Source: an uncultured Eubacteriales bacterium
GTDB taxonomy: Bacteria > Bacillota > Clostridia > Oscillospirales > Oscillospiraceae
DNA length: 12,385 bases
NCBI GenBank assembly: GCA_900555735.1
Contig: USMI01000045.1
Coordinates: 1 to 12,385, forward strand
Reading direction: 5' to 3'
The position numbers and the translations under genes are program-made. How positions within the stretch are numbered: the stretch's first letter is position 1; each line of letters opens with the position of its first letter. Below, piece after piece: positions 7,630 to 12,152 of this stretch. A model generated the notes under the pieces. It was given only the letters and a program-made list of their open reading frames with translations. It did no database searches and had not been told where the DNA came from.

Positions 7630-7855
7630 TCACACCGCCGCCTTCTTCCGCCGGGGCGCGTCGCGCACGATAAGGAACGCGGCCACCGCCAGAAGATTGC
7701 CCACCAAGCCCAGAATCATCCACAGGGACTTGTTCATCCCCTCGTTGACGGCGCTGCGATACAGCCACGCCGCCGTCAGCAGCCAGCACCACAGCCAGTA
7801 TCACCACCAGCTTATAAGCCTTGGCATAGTTCTCCCGCATTACTCTTTCGTGCAT
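7630..7855 (-). pseudogene. Small two-helix membrane protein gene with a +1 frameshift
   Basis: ATG 7855 has GGAGGT six bases upstream and opens MHERVMRENYAKAYKLVVIL with a hydrophobic helix. Around 7777-7786 the natural continuation moves to another frame: LTAAWLYRSAVNEGMNKSLW, then MILGLVGNLLAVAAFLIV and a basic tail RRKKAAV ending at TGA 7630-7632. The open span is 226 bases, one more than a multiple of three, so removing one base gives a coherent 74-residue protein with two membrane helices. The second frame has a stop just upstream and no start of its own with a ribosome site. The family is not recognised; the second helix loosely resembles PLDc_N-type anchors. A sequencing error is a real alternative to decay. 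Without the frame change, translation runs into the DUF368 ORF in frame. Confidence 0.6.
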
Positions 7856-7870
7856 ATGAATACCTCCATC

Positions 7871-7925
7871 AAACATAAAAACGGTTTCCTCTATCTTGGA
7901 TAGTTCCATGATAGAGGAAACCGTT
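7871..7925 (-). terminator. Long-stem hairpin with T run between the chimeric regulator and the small membrane gene
   Basis: A perfect 16-bp inverted repeat (7880-7895 with 7910-7925; arm AACGGTTTCCTCTATC) encloses a 14-base loop. On the minus strand it is followed by TTTTATGTTT, which together with the stem end gives five T in a row. It can end transcription after the gene at 7957-8496, or act as an attenuator, since the ribosome site of the next gene starts only a few bases later. Confidence 0.6.
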
Positions 7926-7950
7926 AAATTGCGTATAAAGGACTTTTAAA
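7923..7950. promoter_or_regulatory. Three AT-rich hexamers at 11-bp spacing (possible OmpR-family binding site)
   Basis: GTTAAA (7923), TATAAA (7934) and TTTAAA (7945) start exactly 11 bases apart, the helical-turn spacing used by OmpR/PhoB-family direct repeats. They lie just after the stop of the winged-helix chimera and before the terminator-like hairpin. A related pair occurs at 8551-8567. Chance in an AT-rich gap is possible. Confidence 0.35.
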
Positions 7951-7956
7951 CAGGAA

Positions 7957-8496
7957 TTAAACCGTCAGCCGGTAGCCCACGCCCCACACCGTTTGCAACA
8001 GCTTGGGATGGGAAGGGTCATCCTCCAGCTTTTCCCGCAGGCGGTTCATATGCACCGCCACGGTGATGTTGTCGCCCAGAGATTCCAGCCCCCAGATCAT
8101 CTCGTACAGGTCCTCCCTGCTGAACACCTGTCCCGGATGGCGCATCAAAAACAGCAGCAGCTCATACTCTTTGTTTTTCAGCGGCACTTCCGCGCCGTTC
8201 TTGGTAATACGGTGGCAGGCGGTGTCCGCCGCCAGCGGCCCCATGGTCAGCACGGTGGTCTCCGCCACCGCAGCCAGCATCAGCAGTACCGCAACGGCGG
8301 CAAAGACGCTCAGCGTCAGCTTGAAGCCGTGGAGCACCGTCTCTATCTGCTCCACCGCGTCATGCAGCGTCATCAGATTCCCCCGCAGCAGCAACAGTGC
8401 CGCGCCAAGCCCCAGCAAAAGCAGCAGCGCCGCCGCAAGGATCGGTATTACCAGCATGGCGATGTTGGACCGCGCCAGCCGTTTTCTGATGGTCAT
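7957..8496 (-). CDS. Two-helix membrane segment fused to an OmpR-type winged-helix DNA-binding domain
   Basis: The 179-residue ORF is uninterrupted. Residues 1-79 look like the start of a sensor histidine kinase: basic MTIRKRLARSN, a transmembrane helix at ~12-37, a short ~20-residue outside loop, and a second helix at ~58-79. HAMP, HisKA and ATPase domains do not follow. Instead residues ~84-179 are a complete Trans_Reg_C winged helix: VPLKNKEYELLLFLMRHPGQ, VFSREDLYEMIWG, ITVAVHMNRLREKLE and VWGVGYRLTV. No receiver domain is present. ATG 8496 is chosen because GGAGGG lies six bases upstream; ATG 8502 abuts that site. Topology would place the DNA-binding domain in the cytoplasm, so a membrane-tethered regulator is feasible. 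The alternative is a deletion fusion of a kinase gene and a response regulator gene. It has its own promoter and is divergent from the small gene at 8715. Confidence 0.75.
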   Translation of the reverse strand: MTIRKRLARSNIAMLVIPILAAALLLLLGLGAALLLLRGNLMTLHDAVEQIETVLHGFKLTLSVFAAVAVLLMLAAVAETTVLTMGPLAADTACHRITKNGAEVPLKNKEYELLLFLMRHPGQVFSREDLYEMIWGLESLGDNITVAVHMNRLREKLEDDPSHPKLLQTVWGVGYRLTV

Positions 8497-8525
8497 GCCC
8501 ATCCCTCCCCTGTATCAATGATATG

Positions 8526-8555
8526 ATTATATTACATATTACGGGAAAATGTTAA
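8526..8555 (-). promoter_or_regulatory. Putative sigma-A promoter of the membrane/winged-helix gene
   Basis: On the minus strand TTAACA (8555-8550) and a perfect TATAAT (8531-8526) are 18 bases apart. The start would fall near 8520, about 24 bases before the ATG. The -35 box overlaps the direct repeat at 8551-8567, suggesting autoregulation. Confidence 0.6.
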
Positions 8556-8567
8556 ACGGAGATTAAA
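8551..8567. promoter_or_regulatory. Direct hexamer repeat at 11-bp spacing overlapping the -35 box
   Basis: GTTAAA (8551) and ATTAAA (8562) are 11 bases apart. Read on the minus strand this is TTTAAT-N5-TTTAAC, a layout like PhoP/OmpR-family sites. The site at 7923-7939 has the same GTTAAA-N5-TATAAA form. Another GTTAAA lies at 8629-8634 in the spacer of the opposing promoter. Binding by the neighbouring winged-helix protein is an inference. Confidence 0.4.
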
Positions 8568-8616
8568 CCGCTTTTTGATAGCAGCGTTACTAACATCCGT
8601 TATTACATTCCATAGC

Positions 8617-8645
8617 TTTACTTTTCCTGTTAAATATTCTACTAT
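8617..8645 (+). promoter_or_regulatory. Putative sigma-A promoter of the small membrane protein gene
   Basis: TTTACT (8617-8622) and TACTAT (8640-8645) are separated by 17 bases. The start near 8652 would give an A/C-rich, apparently unstructured leader of about 60 bases ending in a strong ribosome site. Both boxes deviate from consensus. Confidence 0.4.
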
Positions 8646-8714
8646 ACAGGCACAAAAGGAAAACACCCCCAAATCACATACAAACACAAACATTTCTTTA
8701 AGGAGGAATTTACC

Positions 8715-8939
8715 ATGAAGAACATCAATAACTACATCCTGACCGCTATCGTTTCCCTGATTCTGGTCATTGCCACCTCTTTCCTGATGACCGCCGCTGA
8801 CGAGCCTATCCGTCAGGCCGGTTACTACCTGCCCGTGGTGTTCGGCGTTGTGTCCGCATGGGCTGCCAGCAAGGCCGGTCTGCTGGAGCTGGACTACGAG
8901 GAGCACACCGCCCGCCGCAGCGCTCACGCCGCCGCATAA
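8715..8939 (+). CDS. Small two-helix membrane protein of unknown function
   Basis: The 74-residue product is not a family I recognise. Helix 1 is at ~8-25 (ILTAIVSLILVIATSFLM), a short polar loop contains DEPIRQAG, helix 2 is at ~36-52 (YYLPVVFGVVSAWAASKAG), and an acidic then basic tail ends in HTARRSAHAAA. The ribosome site AAGGAGG eight bases before ATG is near-perfect. Codons such as ATC, CTG, GCC and CGT dominate, suggesting good expression. It is divergent from the membrane/winged-helix gene with about 218 bases between start codons, so shared control is plausible. The residues offer no catalytic motif. A role as a small membrane modulator is only a guess. Confidence 0.8.
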   Translation: MKNINNYILTAIVSLILVIATSFLMTAADEPIRQAGYYLPVVFGVVSAWAASKAGLLELDYEEHTARRSAHAAA

Positions 8940-8988
8940 GGCAATCCAAACGCCATCTTTTTTCTCTCCCCAAATCCATACATACAAA

Positions 8989-9023
8989 GCAGCAGCGGCA
9001 CGCCGTTGGCGTGCCGCTGCTGC
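8989..9023 (+). terminator. Strong 16-bp GC hairpin downstream of the small membrane gene
   Basis: GCAGCAGCGGCACGCC (8989-9004) pairs perfectly with 9008-9023 around a three-base loop. No proper T run follows on the plus strand, so it may be a processing or stabilising 3' end rather than a classic terminator. It lies 50 bases after the stop codon. Confidence 0.5.
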
Positions 9024-9036
9024 GGTAAGTGCGTTA

Positions 9037-9075
9037 AAATATCCCGCTGTGGCGCAGCGTCACAGCGGGATATTT
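9037..9075 (-). terminator. 15-bp hairpin between convergent genes, probable polyferredoxin terminator
   Basis: AAATATCCCGCTGTG (9037-9051) pairs perfectly with 9061-9075. On the minus strand the stem ends in ATATTTTAACG, giving four T. On the plus strand it ends in ATATTTCTATATTCTG. It lies 38 bases past the polyferredoxin stop and could serve both convergent transcripts. Confidence 0.6.
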
Positions 9076-9112
9076 CTATATTCTGTCTGCCGCTGGACCG
9101 GTATCGCCGCGC

Positions 9113-9631
9113 TCAGCGCCTGTCCGTCAGGATGCCGAAGCGGTCATGGATGACATGGCGGGGACAGGCCACCGCGCAGGCGCCGCAGCTCAGACACCGC
9201 TCATAGTCGATGACCGCGTGGAGCTCCTCCACATGGATGGCATCGGCAGGACACTTTTTCACGCACAGGCCGCAGGCGATACAGCTCACGTCGCACGCCG
9301 TCCTTGCGCCGGTCTTTGTGGCTGGGTCGAAGCCCTTGTCCCGGTTGGAGCACAGCACCGCGATACGGTCAGCCTCCCGCCGCAGGGCAATGATCCCCTT
9401 GGGACACTTGCGGGTACACGCGCCGCAGCCGATGCACTTCTCCTCGTCCACTTCGGCGCAGCACAGATCGTTGATGCGGATGGCGTCGAATTTGCATGCC
9501 GCTACGCATGCACCGCAGCCGATGCAGCCATAGGCGCAGAGCAACTCGCCGTTTTCATTTTTCTTGGCGCGACAGCCGCCGCTGCAATGGACAGTCGCCG
9601 TCTTTGGTGGGAATTTACGTTTGATGGCCAT
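9113..9631 (-). CDS. RnfB-like polyferredoxin with four 4Fe-4S motifs
   Basis: The 172-residue soluble protein has four complete CxxCxxCxxxC motifs: Cys36/39/42/46, 66/69/72/76, 117/120/123/127 and 146/149/152/156. Extra cysteines occur at 16, 20 (HCSGGC) and 32. The order CSGGCRAKK, then CIGCGAC, VDEEKCIGCGAC, a CSNRDKG linker, SCIACGLCVKKCPADAI and IDYERCLSCGAC closely follows the C-terminal half of RnfB, the electron-entry subunit of the Rnf complex. The RnfB membrane anchor is absent and no other rnf genes are near. It is probably an electron-transfer protein whose partner cannot be named. Its promoter lies just downstream of spo0A and it is transcribed separately. The ribosome site is modest (GAGGA about ten bases before ATG). 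Confidence 0.88.
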   Translation of the reverse strand: MAIKRKFPPKTATVHCSGGCRAKKNENGELLCAYGCIGCGACVAACKFDAIRINDLCCAEVDEEKCIGCGACTRKCPKGIIALRREADRIAVLCSNRDKGFDPATKTGARTACDVSCIACGLCVKKCPADAIHVEELHAVIDYERCLSCGACAVACPRHVIHDRFGILTDRR

Positions 9632-9668
9632 GTTTCTCTCATCCTCGTCTCATCAAATTGATGCTCCC

Positions 9669-9697
9669 ATTATAGCACAGGCTTTGCCGTTTGCCAA
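9669..9697 (-). promoter_or_regulatory. Near-consensus sigma-A promoter of the polyferredoxin gene
   Basis: TTGGCA (9697-9692) and TATAAT (9674-9669) are exactly 17 bases apart, matching 11 of 12 consensus bases. The -35 box overlaps the T-rich tail of the spo0A terminator. This promoter should be strong without an activator. Confidence 0.75.
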
Positions 9698-9739
9698 GAA
9701 AAAGGACGATTTATGCCGGTCTCCGCCCGCAGCATCGTC
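9696..9739 (-). terminator. Probable spo0A intrinsic terminator
   Basis: On the minus strand GACGAT (9739-9734) pairs with ATCGTC (9710-9705), with a GC-rich interior that can pair partly, followed by CTTTTTCTT. It starts 13 bases after the spo0A stop. The outer stem is only 6 bp. Confidence 0.5.
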
Positions 9740-9752
9740 AGGTGCCGCCGTC

Positions 9753-10508
9753 TCACGCGGGCTTTGCCGCACCCTGAAGGCTGAGGTAGTCGGCGATCAT
9801 GGCGATGAACTCCGAATTGGTGGGCTTTCCCTTGGCGTTGCTGATGGTATAGCCGAAAAAGCGCTGCAAAACCTCCAGATCTCCCCGGTTCCAAGCCACC
9901 TCGATGGCGTGGCGGATGGCGCGCTCGACACACGACGGGGTCGTGTTGTAGCGCCGCGCCACCGTCGGATACAGAACCTTTGTGACCGAGTTGATCATGG
10001 TGGCGTCCTTGATGGTCAGGATGATGGCCTCGCGGACGTACTGATAGCCCTTGATATGGGCCGGCATACCCACCTCATGGATAACGGGGGTAACGAGACG
10101 CTCCAGCGCGGCATTGCGGGCATCCTCCGCCTCCGCACGCTGCGCCACATGACGCATCTGGCCGAGAAGCTCGTTCACCTCGCAGGGCTTGGGGAGGAAC
10201 GATTCCGCTCCCTGCGTCATAGCCCGGCTCACCACCTGCCCCTGACAGAACGCGGACACCAGTATGGCCCTCGGCCTTGCCGCCATGGCCGCCATCCGGT
10301 CCAGCAGGCCAAAGCCGTCAAGCTCCGGCAGGATCACGTCCATAATGACCAGCTGCGGACATTCCCGCTCGATGACGTACCATGCGTCTGCGCCGCTGCC
10401 GACGCTGCCCACTACCCTGAAATCCCCTGCGGCTTCGATCATCCGCTGCAGCATCATGCGAAAGCTCTCGTCGGTGTCTGCCAATACGACCTTCATCTTG
10501 TTTTTCAT
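9753..10508 (-). CDS. spo0A: Sporulation master transcription factor Spo0A
   Basis: Spo0A is the phosphorylated response regulator that commits Firmicutes to sporulation. The protein is 251 residues. The receiver domain (1-~120) has acidic residues Asp11 and Asp13, phospho-acceptor Asp57 in VIMDVILPELDG, Ser in LVSAF, and Lys in LPKP. The C-terminal Spo0A DNA-binding domain shows HEVGMPAHIKGYQYVREAI, INSVTKVLYPTVARRYNTTP, SCVERAIRHAIEVAWNRG and FFGYTISNAKGKPTNSEFIA, all characteristic. ATG 10508 has GGGAG eight bases upstream; an internal Met at codon 5 is possible. It is monocistronic, with a terminator downstream. The upstream neighbour in many clostridia is spoIVB, but here it is a divergent regulatory region and a LytTR gene. 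Confidence 0.98.
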   Translation of the reverse strand: MKNKMKVVLADTDESFRMMLQRMIEAAGDFRVVGSVGSGADAWYVIERECPQLVIMDVILPELDGFGLLDRMAAMAARPRAILVSAFCQGQVVSRAMTQGAESFLPKPCEVNELLGQMRHVAQRAEAEDARNAALERLVTPVIHEVGMPAHIKGYQYVREAIILTIKDATMINSVTKVLYPTVARRYNTTPSCVERAIRHAIEVAWNRGDLEVLQRFFGYTISNAKGKPTNSEFIAMIADYLSLQGAAKPA

Positions 10509-10596
10509 ACGCTATTCTCCCTTTTCATTTTGTGATCGACCGTCTCCGATCGGTGCATCCCTTTCGTGTTTTATGCCGTGGTTGTGATCTGCCGCT

Positions 10597-10605
10597 ATTA
10601 TAGCA
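10597..10605 (-). promoter_or_regulatory. Extended -10 promoter upstream of spo0A
   Basis: On the minus strand TGCTATAAT (10605-10597) is an extended -10 element with a perfect TATAAT. No convincing -35 box lies 16-18 bases upstream. Transcription from here would give a leader of about 80 bases. No sigma-H promoter was recognised, though the search was by eye. Confidence 0.5.
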
Positions 10606-10651
10606 AGCGGAAAGGGTCGTGCATGCTCACTGTGAATATTCGCAAAAAACC

Positions 10652-10663
10652 GATGAATTCATC
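10652..10663. promoter_or_regulatory. Perfect 12-bp palindrome, operator candidate
   Basis: GATGAATTCATC is a perfect palindrome flanked by A6 on the left and T6 on the right. It sits about 50 bases upstream of the spo0A -10 box and 110 bases upstream of the opposing promoter. It could be a dimeric repressor operator or a weak terminator-like hairpin. No regulator is assigned. Confidence 0.35.
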
Positions 10664-10733
10664 AAATTTTTTCTCAGGAGGAAAGTGTCGGAACGGCATG
10701 CTTGCTGTCTGATTTACTTGTATTTTCAGTAAT

Positions 10734-10742
10734 TTTGTCGAA
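10734..10742 (+). promoter_or_regulatory. Perfect 0A box (Spo0A~P binding site)
   Basis: TTTGTCGAA matches the core Spo0A recognition sequence exactly. It is about 64-72 bases upstream of the predicted plus-strand start at ~10806. A degenerate second site, TTTGTCTCA (7 of 9), lies at 10779-10787 between the -35 and -10 boxes. Box and spo0A are neighbours, making feedback or regulation of the LytTR operon plausible. Confidence 0.6.
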
Positions 10743-10771
10743 TCATGGAGAATTTTTAACAAAAAATTATA

Positions 10772-10799
10772 TTGATTTTTTGTCTCATAAGTGTAGAAT
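10772..10799 (+). promoter_or_regulatory. Putative sigma-A promoter of the leader RNA / LytTR operon
   Basis: TTGATT (10772-10777) and TAGAAT (10794-10799) are 16 bases apart in an AT-rich tract. Transcription would start near 10806. No other convincing promoter was seen between 10923 and the LytTR start, so this one may drive both the leader and the operon. Confidence 0.5.
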
Positions 10800-10805
10800 G
10801 AATAA

Positions 10806-10922
10806 ACGAAAACGCAGCCATGGCAGGAGACCCCAGTGACTGTAGCGATCGAACGATCTTGTTACGGGACATCATTCCGGAGTTTGCGATAGAAATGGCG
10901 GCGGCAGCCGCCCTTTTTTTTT
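10806..10922 (+). ncRNA. Candidate structured leader or small RNA upstream of the LytTR gene
   Basis: The predicted transcript of about 117 nt runs from the promoter at 10772-10799 to an intrinsic terminator. Its 5' part contains GCCATGGC. A bulged stem pairs CCC-A-GTGAC (10832-10840) with GTTACGGG (10861-10868), enclosing GATC-GAAC-GATC. It matches no riboswitch family I recognise. It may be an independent small RNA or an attenuating leader for the downstream operon. The 5' end is inferred from the promoter. Confidence 0.45.
10897..10922 (+). terminator. Intrinsic terminator with nine T, no gene immediately upstream
   Basis: GGCGGC (10897-10902), loop GGCA, GCCGCC (10907-10912), then C and nine T (10914-10922). 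It is one of the best terminators in the window, yet on the plus strand only the noncoding leader precedes it. CGCCGCC at 10927-10933 can pair with GGCGGCG at 10897-10903, which would disrupt the terminator stem, as in an attenuator. Confidence 0.75.
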
Positions 10923-10994
10923 GCAGCGCCGCCCCACTGGCTTCTGCTTCCGGCAGTGAAATCTGATTTTTGGGAAGAAAGGATCTTGATACCC

Positions 10995-11708
10995 ATGCGC
11001 ATCGCTGTCTGTGAGGATAACCAGCTCCAACGGGATATGGTCGTGCATTTGCTGAACCGCTGTTCCGCGGAACGATCACTCCCTGTGGAGCTGGTTCCTT
11101 ATGAATTCGGAATGAACCTCCTCTACGATGTGGAGGAGGGCGCGGATTTCGACATCGTATTTCTGGACATTTACCTGCCGGATACGATGGGCAATGAGCT
11201 GGCTCACCGGCTGCGCGGCATGGGCTATCGGGGGAAGCTTGTGTTTCTGACCGCATCGCCGGACTTTGCCATCGAAAGCTATGACGTGTTCGCCAGCGGA
11301 TACCTGCTCAAGCCCATCAGCTACGAGCGGCTGAAAACCGTTCTGGACCGGATCACGGAGCATGTGGACCCCAATACCTACCAGATACGGCACAGAGCCA
11401 CCGTGACACGGATCGCGTACCGCGACATTCTATACATCGAAAGCTCCAATTCCAAGTGCATGATCCATACGATATCCGGCAGCGTACACACCGCCTATAA
11501 AACGCTAAACACCATCGAAAAGGAGCTGAACGCCCCCTGCTTCCTCCGCTGCCACCAGAGCTTTCTGGTGAACATGGATCACGTCCGTCAGATCGGCAAA
11601 GAGTGTCTGCTGTCCAATGGCGAGACCATCCCCATCCGGCAGCGGGGCGTAAAGCCGGTGCGGCAGGCGTATATGGCGTATGCCGCCGCGCTGTCCGCCG
11701 CTTATTGA
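10995..11708 (+). CDS. LytTR-family response regulator
   Basis: The 237-residue protein is a transcription factor of the AgrA/LytR type. The receiver domain (1-~120) has the acidic CED motif at 6-8, phospho-acceptor Asp58 in IVFLDIYLPD, Thr in VFLTAS and Lys in LLKPIS. The LytTR DNA-binding domain (~133-230) shows ILYIESSNSKCMIHT, FLRCHQSFLVNMDHV and IPIRQRGVKPVRQAYM. ATG 10995 is preferred because the receiver begins MRIAVCEDN there. The ribosome site AAAGGA is about 11 bases upstream, rather far. A GTG at 10956 extends the frame but lacks a ribosome site. No LytS/AgrC-type kinase is adjacent; an HPt gene follows 53 bases later. Expression is probably affected by the upstream terminator. Confidence 0.95.
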   Translation: MRIAVCEDNQLQRDMVVHLLNRCSAERSLPVELVPYEFGMNLLYDVEEGADFDIVFLDIYLPDTMGNELAHRLRGMGYRGKLVFLTASPDFAIESYDVFASGYLLKPISYERLKTVLDRITEHVDPNTYQIRHRATVTRIAYRDILYIESSNSKCMIHTISGSVHTAYKTLNTIEKELNAPCFLRCHQSFLVNMDHVRQIGKECLLSNGETIPIRQRGVKPVRQAYMAYAAALSAAY

Positions 11709-11761
11709 CCCCTTCCCGCCGCGATTCAGCGGCATCCGCATCTGACGAAAGGAGTCACAGC

Positions 11762-12112
11762 ATGAAGATCAGGGATTTCTACAAGTCCATCGGCGGCGAT
11801 TATGACGAAATGTTCCGCAGAATACCGTGTGACAGCATGATAGAACGGTTTCTGTTGAAATTTCCCGCAGATCCCTCCTACGCGGCGCTGGCCGACGCCA
11901 GAGAAAAGCGCGACCCTGAGAGCGCGTTTCTGGCCGCTCATACGCTCAAGGGGGTTGCGGCCACACTGGGGCTGAAGGAGCTGGCGGAGGCGGCCGCCCG
12001 GCTGACGGACGCGCTGCGTTCTCCCTCCGGCTTTCCCGACGACGCACTTTTCGACGCAGCCGCCATGGCATACGACCGGGTGCTGACACAGATCGCCGCG
12101 CTCCTTCGATAA
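11762..12112 (+). CDS. Stand-alone HPt (histidine phosphotransfer) domain protein
   Basis: The product is 116 residues and essentially one HPt four-helix bundle. The signature AAHTLKGVAATLGL places the phospho-accepting His at residue 60. Helices before and after (DPESAFLAAH; LKELAEAAARLTDALR) fit the fold. HPt proteins carry phosphate between receiver domains of hybrid kinases and response regulators. ATG 11762 has AAAGGAG seven bases upstream. It lies 53 bases after the LytTR gene and 40 before the lipoprotein gene, probably one operon. No kinase is visible in the window, so its donor is unknown. Possible acceptors here are LytTR Asp58 or Spo0A Asp57. It is HPt by motif; the partner is inference. 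Confidence 0.88.
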   Translation: MKIRDFYKSIGGDYDEMFRRIPCDSMIERFLLKFPADPSYAALADAREKRDPESAFLAAHTLKGVAATLGLKELAEAAARLTDALRSPSGFPDDALFDAAAMAYDRVLTQIAALLR

Positions 12113-12152
12113 CACCGCACCACACCGCTGATACGCAGAGAAAGGACACCTC

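Noticed and set aside
8532..8987. Minus-strand open frame opposite the small membrane protein
   Set aside because: It covers promoter-like and ribosome-site sequence of the plus-strand gene, and its own translation is not protein-like at the 3' end.
9564..10535. Plus-strand open frame opposite spo0A (about 320 codons)
   Set aside because: Spo0A on the minus strand is unambiguous and the plus frame has no domain sense.
10676..10732. AGGAGG followed by GTG and a 15-codon frame (possible leader peptide)
   Set aside because: The spacing to GTG is only three bases, the frame is very short, and no promoter was seen upstream, so an accidental ribosome-site match is more likely.
10806..10922. Known riboswitch (c-di-GMP, cobalamin) or 6S RNA
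   Set aside because: I could not match the conserved cores of these classes; the length and fold do not fit 6S RNA.
10756..11256. Minus-strand open frame opposite the leader and LytTR receiver
   Set aside because: It reads through the terminator and promoter region and opposes a clear receiver domain.
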